Origin: Acidobacteriaceae bacterium
Lineage (GTDB): Bacteria; Acidobacteriota; Terriglobia; Terriglobales; Acidobacteriaceae
Direction of reading: 5' to 3'
Length of the DNA: 64,000 bases
NCBI GenBank assembly: GCA_028283625.1
Contig: JAPWKG010000013.1
Coordinates: 62,001 to 126,000 of the forward strand
This document shows, in pieces, positions 9,978-19,621 of this stretch. How positions within the stretch are numbered: the stretch's first letter is position 1; every line of letters starts with the position of its first letter. The notes beneath the pieces were generated by a model. It saw only the letters and a program-made list of their open reading frames with translations, did no database searches and was not told the DNA's origin. Position numbers and translations under genes: made by a program.

Positions 9978-10166
9978 ATGCGTGTGCTGCTTTTTGTGCT
10001 GTTGCTGGTCGTGTGCTGGCCTGCGGCGCTGCTGCTGCTGGTTCTGTATCCGCTGGTATGGCTCCTGCTGCTCCCTTTCCGCGTGGTGGGGGTCGTAGTG
10101 GGAGGAACGCTGGACCTTATTGGAGCGATCTTCCATCTTCCGGCGCGGGTACTTCGCGGTATTTGA
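9978..10166 (+). CDS. Small hydrophobic membrane protein, 62 residues
   Basis: ATG 9978 follows a strong AGGAG (9966-9970) at good spacing. The product is almost entirely two hydrophobic helices rich in Leu and Val, the second containing VVGVVVGGTLDLIG, with a short basic tail (ARVLRGI). I do not recognise a family. It lies 68 bases ahead of the RNase J gene on the same strand and may be co-transcribed. The strong ribosome site and uninterrupted hydrophobic design argue that it is real. Confidence 0.6.
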   Translation: MRVLLFVLLLVVCWPAALLLLVLYPLVWLLLLPFRVVGVVVGGTLDLIGAIFHLPARVLRGI

Positions 10167-10234
10167 AGCTTCTTGCAAGCAGATTTCGCACCTGAGGGGG
10201 CTGCCGCACGGCGGCTGCGATAAACTGGAGGTCC

Positions 10235-11896
10235 ATGGCTTCAGACAAATTGCAGGTAATCCCGCTGGGAGGTTTAGGCGAGTTCGGCATGAACTGCCTG
10301 GCCCTTCGCTACGCCGACGACATCCTGATCATCGACGCAGGTTTGATGTTCCCCGAAGAAGAGTTGCTGGGCGTCGATATCGTCGTTCCGGACATCTCCT
10401 ACCTGGTAGAGAACAGAGACAAGGTGCGCGGCATTTTGCTGACGCATGGTCATGAAGACCACATCGGTGGCTTGCCCTGGATTCTCTCCGAGCTGAACGT
10501 TCCGGTTTATGGCACGGAGTTCACGCTGGCCTACGTGGAAGGCAAGCTCGAAGAACACCGTCTGCTGGACGATACGGAGTTGATCGAGATGCTGCCCGGG
10601 CGCCAGTTTTCGCTCGGCCCGTTCACGGTTCGCCCGATCCGCGTGACCCATTCGCTGGTGGACTGCGTTGCGCTGGCGATCAGCACGCCGGTGGGCATTG
10701 TGCTGCATACTGGCGACTTCAAGATCGATCTGTCCTCCCCGGACGGGCACCCCTTCGACCTGCAGGCGTTTGCCGAGCTGGGACGCCAGGGCGTACTGCT
10801 TCTGCTGCAGGACTCCACGAATGTAGACCGTCCAGGCTTTACTCCTGGCGAGCGCGCCGTGATTCCTCGCCTGGACGACATCTTTGCCGCCACCCAAAAG
10901 CGGCTGTTCTTTTCGTGCTTCTCTTCTTCGATCCACCGCATCCGCATTGCGATGGAACTGGCGTACAAGCACAACCGCAAGATCGTGCTGCTGGGCCGCT
11001 CGATGGACAACTCCGCCGACATTGCACAGGATCTTGGCTACATAGATCCGCCGCCGGGACTGATTATTCCTCCGGGCAAGATGAAGGAGTATGCGCCGCA
11101 TGAGCTGTGCGTGATGATCTCCGGCACACAGGGCGAACCGATGAGTGCGCTCTCGCGCGCGGCAGTGGACAACCACAAGTTTGCCAAGATTGAACCGGGA
11201 GATACGGTGCTGCTCTCCTCACGTGTGATTCCGGGGAACGAGAAGGCAATTTATCGCGTGATCGATCATCTGGAACGCCGCGATGCGCGTGTGATTCACG
11301 ACGACGGCACGAACGGCCTGATTCATGTCTCAGGACACGGCTCCGCCGAAGAGCTGCGCATGATGATCAACCTTGTGCGTCCGAAGTTTTTCATGCCGGT
11401 GCATGGCGACTACCGCCACCTGAAGCGGCACATGGAGCTGGCGAAGGCAACGGGCATCCCGGAGAAGGCTTTCCTGTGCGAAGACGGCGACGTGCTGGAA
11501 CTGACCGCAACAGAGGCTCACAAGGCAGGAAAAGTGACCACGGGCCGCGTATGCATCGATAACAACTCGACCGCTGACGTAGTGGAAGACACGGTCATTC
11601 GCGATCGCAAGCACCTGGGTGCCGATGGCTTGTTTCTGCCGATCATTGCGATCAACAAGCGCACGGGTGAGATTGAAGGAATGCCGGAGATCTCGACACG
11701 CGGCTTTGCTGCCGATGACCCGGAGCTGCTGCGCAATGCGCGCGATGTGGTCAAGCGCACGATTGAAGAATCCAGCGGCGAAGAACGGCAGGACTATGGC
11801 GTGATGAAAGATAAGGTGCGCGGCGATTTGAAGCGCTTTATCCAGAAAAATGCCAATCGCAGGCCGCTGATCATGCCGATCATTCTGGAGCTGTAA
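10235..11896 (+). CDS. rnj: Ribonuclease J
   Basis: Metallo-beta-lactamase/beta-CASP ribonuclease with endo- and 5'-exonuclease roles in mRNA turnover. At 553 residues it has the standard length. The metal motif HGHEDH is at 71-76. FGMN, DAGLMFPEEELLGVD and HTGDFKID precede the beta-CASP part, where CFSSSIHRIR and MISGTQGEP are visible; SGHGSAEELRMMINLVRPKFFMPVHGDYR returns to the lactamase core. An ideal GGAGGT site precedes ATG 10235. A strong two-way terminator follows. Confidence 0.97.
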   Translation: MASDKLQVIPLGGLGEFGMNCLALRYADDILIIDAGLMFPEEELLGVDIVVPDISYLVENRDKVRGILLTHGHEDHIGGLPWILSELNVPVYGTEFTLAYVEGKLEEHRLLDDTELIEMLPGRQFSLGPFTVRPIRVTHSLVDCVALAISTPVGIVLHTGDFKIDLSSPDGHPFDLQAFAELGRQGVLLLLQDSTNVDRPGFTPGERAVIPRLDDIFAATQKRLFFSCFSSSIHRIRIAMELAYKHNRKIVLLGRSMDNSADIAQDLGYIDPPPGLIIPPGKMKEYAPHELCVMISGTQGEPMSALSRAAVDNHKFAKIEPGDTVLLSSRVIPGNEKAIYRVIDHLERRDARVIHDDGTNGLIHVSGHGSAEELRMMINLVRPKFFMPVHGDYRHLKRHMELAKATGIPEKAFLCEDGDVLELTATEAHKAGKVTTGRVCIDNNSTADVVEDTVIRDRKHLGADGLFLPIIAINKRTGEIEGMPEISTRGFAADDPELLRNARDVVKRTIEESSGEERQDYGVMKDKVRGDLKRFIQKNANRRPLIMPIILEL

Positions 11897-11911
11897 GCGC
11901 CGGACAAGCAG

Positions 11912-11960
11912 AACAGTAAAGGGGTGAAGCTCACGAGTGAGCCTCACCCCTTTTACTGTT
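11912..11960. terminator. Bidirectional terminator between rnj and the DUF2059 gene
   Basis: Long imperfect inverted repeat AACAGTAAAGGGGTGA / TCACCCCTTTTACTGTT with GCTCAC/GTGAGC pairing at the tip. A and T runs on both sides make it usable from either strand by the two convergent genes. Confidence 0.85.
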
Positions 11961-11988
11961 GTGCTGATCGTTGATTTACGGAAAAGAG

Positions 11989-12513
11989 CTACTTGCTGGG
12001 AGCAGGCGAAGGAGCGGGCGCTGCAGCCTCTTCCCGCATCTTCTTCTCGTACTCGTCGGAGAGGGGCTTGATCTTCTGCAGCAGCTCCTGATTCACGCTC
12101 TGCATGGACTGCATGGATTGCTGTAACGCGAGGGGGGCCTTCTCCAGCACCGCTTGGCCGACGGGCGTGCTGTAGAAGCTGTACATCGCGTCGATCTCTT
12201 CTTCACTGAACGTCTTCGAGTAAACCTCAACGAAGTCAGGCTTCATTTTTTGCCAGGTGATGTTTGCTTTGACAAGAGACAGTACCTGATCCATGAACTG
12301 TTTGGAGGTCTCCTGCTGCGCAGGCGTCATGCGGGAGAGATCCAGCTGCGACTTCATTTGTGTGCTGACGACATCGACCGTGGTGCTGACCATACGATCG
12401 AGATGCATGATGTCGAGAAGCTTCTCGACCTTGGCGTGCTTGGTTGTATCGTCCGCACGCGCCACCGAGGTGAGGGTGCACAGCAAAAGGATCAGAAGCC
12501 AACGTCTCTTCAT
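11989..12513 (-). CDS. DUF2059 domain secreted protein
   Basis: 174-residue exported protein of unknown function. ATG 12513 follows AGGAGTAAGG and gives a signal peptide (MKRRWLLILLLCTLTSVARA). The body is helical; the C-terminal half has the DUF2059 pattern FSEEEIDAMYSFYSTPVGQA, and the tail is Ala/Pro-rich. Longer upstream frames would overlap the transporter gene. It starts 7 bases after the OPT transporter stop and is probably expressed with it. Many bacteria have this domain in small periplasmic proteins with no settled role. Confidence 0.82.
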   Translation of the reverse strand: MKRRWLLILLLCTLTSVARADDTTKHAKVEKLLDIMHLDRMVSTTVDVVSTQMKSQLDLSRMTPAQQETSKQFMDQVLSLVKANITWQKMKPDFVEVYSKTFSEEEIDAMYSFYSTPVGQAVLEKAPLALQQSMQSMQSVNQELLQKIKPLSDEYEKKMREEAAAPAPSPAPSK

Positions 12514-12520
12514 AAGGGCC

Positions 12521-14764
12521 TTACTCCTGGGGATATGAGGTATGGGTTTCCAGCGGTTTCCGAGCGAAGTAGTACAGGCTGTAGGCCAGGGCAGCGAAGG
12601 CGAGTACACTCACCCAGTCCTTGTGGAGCGGATTGGTTTCATGGAAACGAGGAATAGCCTTGTCTGTTGCCGCTTCATAGAGCTTGACGCACACCCCCAG
12701 CAGACCCATGATGCCGCCCGCAGCGATAAGGCCGGAAGCATACAGTGATCCGGGTGAGACCTCTTCACTCAGCTCGTCATGCGCTACACCATAGCTGGAG
12801 CGGCGGGATGCCTGATCGACCAGCCAGCGGATGACGCCGCCACAGAAGATCGCGAGCGTCGTACCGATGGAAAGATACGCTCCGACGGCGAAGGTAAGCG
12901 AACGGATGCCGAGCAGCTCAATGCCGATAACCAGCGTGACGCCAAGCAACACAAGGCTCCAGGGAAGCTTGCGGCTGAGGATGCCGTTGATGACCGTCGC
13001 CATAAGACGACCCTGCGGAGCGGCGGCTTTCTCACTGCCGATGCCCTGCACCCACTGCACCTCAATCTGGTGAGTCTCGGGGTTATAGAGATACTTGCCA
13101 TCCTCAAGCGAGGTGGAGCCGATGGCGTTCAGCAGGATGTATTTGTGCGCGTCGACGAGCTCTTCGTGCATGGTCTGGCCCGAGGGGGTCTTGAGCGTGA
13201 TCGTAACGTGCTCGCGGGTGAAGTGGCCCTGGTTGGAGACGCCGTCCGGTAATGCGGCGAGGGATACGGTCTTTTCCACCGGGAGCTTCTGGAAGCTTTC
13301 CAGCCCCTTGTTCATGGCGTTGAGCGTGGCGCCGATGGAGATGGTGGAGATGATTACGCCGATCATGAGGGCGACCTGCTGCTTCCAGGGCGTGGCGCCG
13401 ATGAGGAAGCCGGTCTTGAGGTCCTGCGATGTGTCGCCGGCGTTGGAAGCCGCGATGCAGACCATGCCGCCGATCGTGATCGCCAAAGCGCCGAAGGCAG
13501 GAGCTGTCCAGCCTTTGACGAGGAAGATGGCCGCGGTAGCCATCAGGGTCGCAATCGTCATACCGCTGACAGGCGAAGAGCTGGAACCGACGATGCCGAC
13601 GATACGCGCCGAAACCGTGACAAACAGGAAGCCGAAGACCATGACCAGCAGCGAAGCCGCGAGATTCGCCAGCAAACCAACCTGCGCGCCGGGGACGGGT
13701 TTGAACTGCAGGAAGAGCACCATGAGTAACAGAAGAACGGCGCTGCCGCCGAAGATGACCCAGTTGGGAAGATCATGCTCGGTGCGCAGGCGCGACTCAG
13801 AGGCTACAGCGGTAGCCGCCGCCTTCTTCTTTAGCGAGCCGGTAAGCGCTGAAACGATGGTGGGTGCCGTGCGGCAGAGCGTAATGAGGCCGCTGGCAGC
13901 GACCGCGCCCGCACCCATCGGACGAACGTAGGTCTTCCAGAGCGAGGAGGGATCCATCATGCTGATGGGGATGGTGCCGGGGTAAAGCGGCTCGCTCAAG
14001 TGTTTGCCGAAGAAGACGATGGCAGGCATGACGACCAGCCAGGAGAAAACACCGCCGGCCAGCATGACCGCCGCGATGCGGATGCCGATAATGTAGCCAA
14101 CCCCCAGATACTCCGGCGTGACATCGGCTCGAATGGCCGCTCCCTTGAGGATCTGCTGGCCGTTGGGATCGAAGTTCGGCTGATAGTTCGGCGTGGCCGG
14201 GAAGAGACTGAGCAGGCTTTCGTTCTGAAAGAGGGTATAGAGTGCGCCCAGGCCAAGACCGAAGAAGACACGGCTGGCAAAGGAACCACCCTGCTCCCCT
14301 GCCTTCAGGACGTCAGCGCAGGCGGTGCCTTCCGGGTAGGTGAGCGCTCCGTGCTCTTCGACAATGAGCTGGCGGCGGAGCGGGATCATGAACAGAACGC
14401 CCAGCCAGCCACCAAAGAGCGCCAGCGCAAAGATGCGGAAACTCTCCAGGTCGAAGCCGAGAAAGATCAGCGCCGGAAGCGTGAAGATGACTCCGGATGC
14501 GATGGACTGACCGGCGTTGCCGGTGGTCTGGACGATGTTGTTCTCCAGGATCGAGGCTTTGCCAAAGGCGCGCAGGATGGAGATGGAAAGAACCGAAATC
14601 GGGATGGAAGCCGCGACCGTCAGCCCCGCTCGAAGCCCGACATATACCGTGACCGCACCAAAAATGATGCCGAAGAAAGAACCGAGGATGAGCGCGCGCG
14701 CTGTAAGCTCTTTCGGAGTTTCACTTGCAGACACAAAAGGTCGAAAGGTGGTGCGCTCGGCCAT
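12521..14764 (-). CDS. OPT family oligopeptide/metal-chelate transporter
   Basis: 747-residue inner membrane carrier with about 15 hydrophobic helices. The N-terminal LTARALILGSFFGIIFGAVT, the GLTVAASIPISVLSIS helix, NNIVQTTGNAGQSIASG and AGNASNAGDTSQDLKTGF-type segments are characteristic of the bacterial OPT family. A soluble insertion at about residues 490-580 (THEELVDAHKYILLNAIGSTS region) separates two membrane halves. Substrates known in the family are peptides or metal-nicotianamine/siderophore complexes; none can be assigned here. First gene of an operon with the DUF2059 protein. Confidence 0.9.
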   Translation of the reverse strand: MAERTTFRPFVSASETPKELTARALILGSFFGIIFGAVTVYVGLRAGLTVAASIPISVLSISILRAFGKASILENNIVQTTGNAGQSIASGVIFTLPALIFLGFDLESFRIFALALFGGWLGVLFMIPLRRQLIVEEHGALTYPEGTACADVLKAGEQGGSFASRVFFGLGLGALYTLFQNESLLSLFPATPNYQPNFDPNGQQILKGAAIRADVTPEYLGVGYIIGIRIAAVMLAGGVFSWLVVMPAIVFFGKHLSEPLYPGTIPISMMDPSSLWKTYVRPMGAGAVAASGLITLCRTAPTIVSALTGSLKKKAAATAVASESRLRTEHDLPNWVIFGGSAVLLLLMVLFLQFKPVPGAQVGLLANLAASLLVMVFGFLFVTVSARIVGIVGSSSSPVSGMTIATLMATAAIFLVKGWTAPAFGALAITIGGMVCIAASNAGDTSQDLKTGFLIGATPWKQQVALMIGVIISTISIGATLNAMNKGLESFQKLPVEKTVSLAALPDGVSNQGHFTREHVTITLKTPSGQTMHEELVDAHKYILLNAIGSTSLEDGKYLYNPETHQIEVQWVQGIGSEKAAAPQGRLMATVINGILSRKLPWSLVLLGVTLVIGIELLGIRSLTFAVGAYLSIGTTLAIFCGGVIRWLVDQASRRSSYGVAHDELSEEVSPGSLYASGLIAAGGIMGLLGVCVKLYEAATDKAIPRFHETNPLHKDWVSVLAFAALAYSLYYFARKPLETHTSYPQE

Positions 14765-14833
14765 CAGACGGGGATCTCCCTCAGAGTATGTTGCAGGGAG
14801 TGTATCAGCGCAGGTGCGGTGGAGATTCTGGTC

Positions 14834-15784
14834 TTAGCTCGCGGCTTCCATGCTGCGGCCGTAACGGCTGACGATGGTCAGGCGCTCGGTGCCGAGAATC
14901 CGCTTGGCCTGCGAACGGGCGTGCTTGGCCCAAGGCCCCTGAGGATCGAGCTGGGCGTACGCGGTCCAGTGTTTGAGCGCGCGGCGCGGCTCCTGCATCC
15001 GCTCAAAAGCCAGAGCAAGGTTGTAATGGGCGTCCGCATACTGCGGCACGAGAGCAAGCGCGCGCTCGTAGGCCTTGATCGCCTCGGGCAGCTTCTGCAT
15101 CTCGTCCAGCACGTTGCCAAGATCAAAGAAAGCCAGAGCGTACTCCGGGTCTGCCTCGGTTGCCTGCCGGTAGAGACGTTCCGCTCCCAGAAAATCGCGC
15201 TCGGTGTAGTGAATCGTCCCGAGATTGATGGCCGCTGCGGCGTGGCTGGCGTCTGCGGAGAGGATCTCCTTATAAAGCTGCTTGGCTTCGGCAAGCGTGG
15301 CCGGCACCTCTTCCAGACGGACGGCGCGCAGGAACATCTCCTGCAGCTCGCCGGGGTGCGGCAACGCCTCAAAAGCATTGCGGCGGACGACGGCCAGCCC
15401 GGTGGACTGCTGCAATGCGTCGAAATCGAACGCCATCTGGCGCGTCATCGGATCGACCAGGGCTCCGAACTGGCGGAAAGCGACACGAGAACCGTTGGAA
15501 ACAGCAACGGACTCCAGCAAAGGATTGGCCATACCGGCCACCTTCTGCATGGCATCGACCGAAGCGCGAATGCTCTTTACGGAGATGCGCGTCTTGGCCA
15601 GATCGCGCAGCTTGCGAAGCTGTACGAGGTGGTCGAAGGTGTATTGTTCCGTTGGGCGTACGAGACCTGCACGCTCCCATGCAGCAAGCTGACGGGATGG
15701 CAAGCGAAGGATGCGGAGAACGTCTTCCCTGCGATATCGGCTCACGGCGCTCGTCTTTCGTAACTCGAATGCAGCCACTGTCAT
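14834..15784 (-). CDS. MerR-like DNA-binding domain fused to TPR repeats
   Basis: 316-residue cytoplasmic protein. Residues about 15-80 resemble a MerR helix-turn-helix: YRREDVLRILRLPSRQLAAWERAGLVRP, then DHLVQLRKLRDLAKTRISVKSI. Residues about 190-300 are at least three tetratricopeptide repeats (AAINLGTIHYTERDFLGAERLYRQA, ALAFFDLGNVLDEM, ADAHYNLALAFERM). A regulator that reads a protein partner through its TPRs rather than a small ligand is plausible but inferred. Located between the OPT operon and the divergent PLD lipoprotein. Confidence 0.75.
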   Translation of the reverse strand: MTVAAFELRKTSAVSRYRREDVLRILRLPSRQLAAWERAGLVRPTEQYTFDHLVQLRKLRDLAKTRISVKSIRASVDAMQKVAGMANPLLESVAVSNGSRVAFRQFGALVDPMTRQMAFDFDALQQSTGLAVVRRNAFEALPHPGELQEMFLRAVRLEEVPATLAEAKQLYKEILSADASHAAAAINLGTIHYTERDFLGAERLYRQATEADPEYALAFFDLGNVLDEMQKLPEAIKAYERALALVPQYADAHYNLALAFERMQEPRRALKHWTAYAQLDPQGPWAKHARSQAKRILGTERLTIVSRYGRSMEAAS

Positions 15785-15965
15785 CTATCGCCTCGCGGCT
15801 GATCTCTGAGAGCGAGTATGCGTGCTGAAGCGCCGTCATTCAAGAGCTGCAAGCCCCTTTCAGAAGAAACCGGTGGATAACTAGAACCAAGTGTGGTTCC
15901 AGACGCTTTTTCAACATCGAGGGTGATGTCAGAGCGCCGGGAACGGCCCCCTACACTAGAGAGCG

Positions 15966-16595
15966 ATGAAACCGTTTGCTGCTCCCCTGCTGCTGCTTTG
16001 CTCTCTTTCCCTCACCGGTTGTCAGGCTCCGGCCCCCTCCGGCAACTCGACGGTTGCAGGACTGGAGACGCATTACTCCCCTGCAGAGAACCTGGAGACC
16101 ATCGACGCGCGTGTGCTGCGCGGGGCACGGCACACAATCGACTACTGCGCGTACTCGCTGACGGATCATCTGCTAGCAGAAAGCCTGATCGCCGCGGCGC
16201 AACGCGGGGTCCACGTACGGTTGTATCTGGATCAGGTGCAGACCGCTGGCGAGGTAAGCCGGGAGGAGAAGAAGAGCGCAGGCTCCGAAGAGGAAGAGAC
16301 CGACAATAGCTCGGCGATGCTCGTCCTGCGAACGTTGGACCGCACACCGAACGTCGAGATCAAGGTGAAGCGCTCGAAGACGCTGATGCACCTGAAGAGC
16401 TATGCGGTGGACGGCGTGACGCTACGCTCAGGCTCGGCAAATTTTTCTCCGACTGGAGAGAAACGACAGGATAACGATATGGTGCTGACCAACGATGCCG
16501 CTTCCGTACAGCGCTTTGAGAAGAACTTCGCGATTTTGTGGGCCCGAACGGACAATGAGCCCTTGAGCGAGCTGGGGCACAACGCCTCTCGGTAA
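15966..16595 (+). CDS. PLD-like (HKD) lipoprotein, Nuc/phospholipase D family
   Basis: 209-residue exported protein with a lipobox (SLTGC) after a short signal peptide. It contains a single HKD-type site, HLKSYAVDGVTLRSGSANFS, in which His, Lys and Asp plus GSAN are the family catalytic residues, and a second weaker block (YCAYSLTDHLLAESLIAAA) typical of Nuc-type endonucleases that dimerise to build the active site. Substrate could be nucleic acid or phospholipid. A charged insertion (EEKKSAGSEEEETD) interrupts the domain. It lies just upstream of tRNA-Thr. Confidence 0.8.
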   Translation: MKPFAAPLLLLCSLSLTGCQAPAPSGNSTVAGLETHYSPAENLETIDARVLRGARHTIDYCAYSLTDHLLAESLIAAAQRGVHVRLYLDQVQTAGEVSREEKKSAGSEEEETDNSSAMLVLRTLDRTPNVEIKVKRSKTLMHLKSYAVDGVTLRSGSANFSPTGEKRQDNDMVLTNDAASVQRFEKNFAILWARTDNEPLSELGHNASR

Positions 16596-16694
16596 ACAAA
16601 AGTCTGCAAGATATCCACCGGGAAGTCCGCAACTTACGCGTTCTTGACTAGGCACAAAGAATACTTTGCCGCTAAAATAGATGAGAAGAGTTTG

Positions 16695-16770
16695 GCCGAC
16701 GTAGCTCAGTTGGTAGAGCAGCTGATTCGTAATCAGCAGGTCAGCGGTTCAAGTCCGCTCGTCGGCTCCA
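16695..16770 (+). tRNA. tRNA-Thr (anticodon CGT)
   Basis: Full cloverleaf can be drawn. Acceptor stem GCCGACG pairs with CGTCGGC. The D-arm contains TAGCTCAGTTGGTAGAGCA. Anticodon stem GCTGA/TCAGC encloses loop TTCGTAA, giving anticodon CGT for the Thr codon ACG. T-arm AGCGG-TTCAAGT-CCGCT follows. Encoded CCA is at 16768-16770. Confidence 0.95.
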
Positions 16771-16789
16771 TAGAATTAGCACCTTACGA

Positions 16790-16815
16790 GGCCCCTCCAT
16801 AGAGGGGCCAAATTT
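16790..16815 (+). terminator. Terminator after tRNA-Thr
   Basis: Eight-base perfect stem GGCCCCTC / GAGGGGCC with loop CATA, followed by AAATTT. It sits 20 bases past the tRNA CCA end. Confidence 0.8.
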
Positions 16816-17202
16816 GTGTCAACCAGTTTGGTGCTTGAATCGCTGCTGCAAGGTTATGCAGCCGGGATGCTCGGGGGAGCAGATACCAGATCACGTATCG
16901 CAAATTGCAATGAAGTTGATTGCAACGAGTGGCTTCAAAGCGATGGCGTCCCCACTTGAAAAATCTCGGGGTCACCTCGTCTAGCGATTGCAGGTGTGAA
17001 GCCCATAACCGCTATGGCCCTGTGTCGATCGAGCAACAAACCGCCCGCAATCGATTTGTCATTCGGGGATGGGTGGTTATCCGGACTGGTCGCGATGGCT
17101 TATTGCGCAAAGACGACGTTCCCCTTGTAGAAAGCCACAAGGCACTGCATCTCGTTTGCTTGCTGGAGCAGACGGTTGTTCCCTTCCCGCCCCACACGGG
17201 AT
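16816..17202. other. Gene-poor stretch between tRNA-Thr and the lipid locus
   Basis: About 390 bases with only short, uncharacteristic open frames on both strands and no clear ribosome sites. I see no integrase, no copy of the tRNA 3' end and no convincing repeat. It marks the edge between the tRNA and the exporter gene. Confidence 0.5.
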
Positions 17203-19435
17203 TTAGAGCGGAGGATGTGGCTTGGCGGCCTTGGTTGTAAGTCCTCCGGGCCACCAGTTCCAGTCGCCGGCGAGGCGAAGCAGTGCCGGACCGATCACCA
17301 TTCGGACGATGGTTGCGTCGATCAGCACGGCAACGGCTAAGGTGAAGCCGATCATCTTGACGACGAGGAAGCCGCCGAAGGTGAATGCTGCAAAGACCAC
17401 GATCATGATGGCAGCGGCGCTAGTGATCAGGCCAGCCGTTCTGGCCATGCCTTCAGGGATCGCTTCGAGTTCGTTGAGTCCGCTCCGTCGTGCCTCTAGA
17501 ACACGTGCTACCAGGAACACTTCGTAATCCATACTCAGGCCGAAAACGATTGAGAAGGTAACAATCGGGACCAGTGGGAAGATGCTTCCCGTCCCTCCGG
17601 GAACACCGAGGAATCGGCTGCCATAGCCGCACTGAAAGACAAGAACAAGGGCTCCGAAGGAGGCTGCAACGGAGACGAGATTCAGGGCGATTGCTTTCAC
17701 GGCAACAACGATCGATCGGAAGCCACAGAGGAGGGCAAGGAACGTTCCTCCAACGACCAGTCCCATCACAGACGGGAAGTGTTCTCGGATGATGGTTTCA
17801 TAGTCCGCGTTGAGAGCCGGAATGCCGCCTACAAGCATGGTCGATCCGGAAACTCCGGTGAGAGCCGTAGCGCCTGTCTTGCGCAGTTCGCGAACCCAGT
17901 CCACCTGATCGCGTAGTGTGACCGATCCTTTGGGCAATATCTGGATGAGTGCGGCATGTCCGTCACTGCTGAGCAGTGTCCGCCGTGATTCGCGCGAAAG
18001 TTCTGTCAGGGAACTACGATTGCTTTCTGCGATGGTCGTGATCGAGATGACACGATCTGCGCGTGGATCTTTTTCAAGACGCTTGGTGAGCTGATCCAGC
18101 GCGTTCCAGTTTGTGTCGGATTGTGCGATGGAATCCTTCGGAAACTCGACGATGAGCCGCAGCGACTCAACGATGCCGCCACGATCCATGTGTTCCAGTG
18201 CATGCAGTGCGCGAACGGATTCCGCTGACTGCGGGAGCCAATCTCCCTCAGGGACCCTGGTATCCAGGTGACGCATCTGGAGAGCAAGCAGGAGCAATGG
18301 GATCCCAGCCAGTGAGCGCAGTCCACGGGATGTGCAACGATGATCTGTCCCCATCGCCGCCAGCGTGAGCCCGATGCACTCCGCGCGATGGGCATCGAGC
18401 TTGGGCGCGAAGGGCATACTTGCCCATGTCAATGCGTGGGCCCAGCAGTGACAGCAGTGCTGGCACAAGCGTGTTCGTAAACAACACACTCAACGTTGCC
18501 ACCACGCATCCGGCAATGCCGATCGAACGGATTTCGCTGATGGGAACGGTCAGCAGCGCCAGGAATCCAATACCCACTGTGGATGCAGAGATGATCAGCG
18601 TTTTTCCCGCGTGATGGGCAGCATCGTTCGCCGCTTCTGAAGCGCTCAGTCCGGAAGCAATTGCTTCACGAAAACGGCTGACCATCAGCAGGCCGTAATC
18701 AATGCCAAGCCCTAAGCCCAGCATGGTGGCAAGATTCTGTACCAGGATCGACAGATGCCAACGATGCGCCAGAAAGCCTGTAATGGCAAGGGTGGTGGCA
18801 ATAGCCAGTTCGCCGACTGCCAAGGGAATCAGCGCAGCCACGAAGCTGCCAAAGGCTACCAGCAGGAGCGCGAGCGTCGCGGGGATCACAAGGCTTTCAC
18901 CGCGGCGTACATCATCCGCGCTGGCTTTGCGGATATCAAAGTTCAGCGGAATCTCACCAGAGAGTTCGAGCTTGACCGCAGGGTAGTGAGCCTTGAGCTG
19001 GTCTTGCAGTGACGACGCTAGCTGATGCAGCCCGGGAACCAGCGATTCGACAGGCACGTCATTGGACGCGAGGCCGATGAGGACGTAGGTGCCACCTCCG
19101 CGACCGAGAAACACAGTGTCATGCAGATCCAGATAGGAGACAACGCCGGAGACGCCGGTTTGCGCCTTCAATGCGGTCACAATGGTTTCGAGTGCCTGCG
19201 CGCCCTCGTCCGAATCTGCGGGGGCAGCCCCTGTAGAACCAGGACGACCTGGTCCACGAACGGCGAGTGAAAGCGATTCGGCCAGCTCATTGCGAACGGT
19301 CTCTGCCTGGCTACCTTCCACACGGGTGGCAGTCTCCAGCGACCGCTCTGCGTGGAAGGAAAATGGAAGCAAAACAAGAGCTGCTGCCAGGACGATCCCA
19401 GCCACCCAAAACCGGCGTATGTGCATAGAACTCAT
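17203..19435 (-). CDS. MMPL/RND-superfamily lipid exporter, interrupted by two frameshifts
   Basis: Membrane exporter of the MMPL type, probably moving a lipid or hydrophobic product. The first half has an N-terminal helix (IRRFWVAGIVLAAALVLLPF), a soluble loop, and helices with LVIPATLALLLVAFGSFVAALIPL and the LGLGIDYGLLMVSRFRE motif. The second half repeats the plan, with LVPIVTFSIVFGLSMDYEVFLVARVLE. The frame changes twice between about 18,420 and 18,330; each change equals one missing base, and restoring both gives 745 codons. Frame fragments WRRWGQIIVAHP and LRSLAGIPLLLLALQM join in the expected order. Either sequencing error or a young pseudogene. Start 19435 is the best of several ATGs. 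Confidence 0.8.
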
Positions 19436-19621
19436 GATGTCATAGACGCTGATCGCAGACGCAGATTTGCTTGGATGAAACGCATTGCAGTCAAAATCCA
19501 TAGGAGATAAGGCGTTGTTCCAACAGGCACATCGCAGTTGCGCATCTTACAACCGGTATAGTCTCGTTGAGGGCCGGGCAGCGTCGCTGACATCTTTGAC
19601 CCCGTTGACGTAGGAGGCACC

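Noticed and set aside
16810..17202. Integrase remnant next to tRNA-Thr
   Set aside because: Short frames here show no integrase or transposase motif in any of the six frames.
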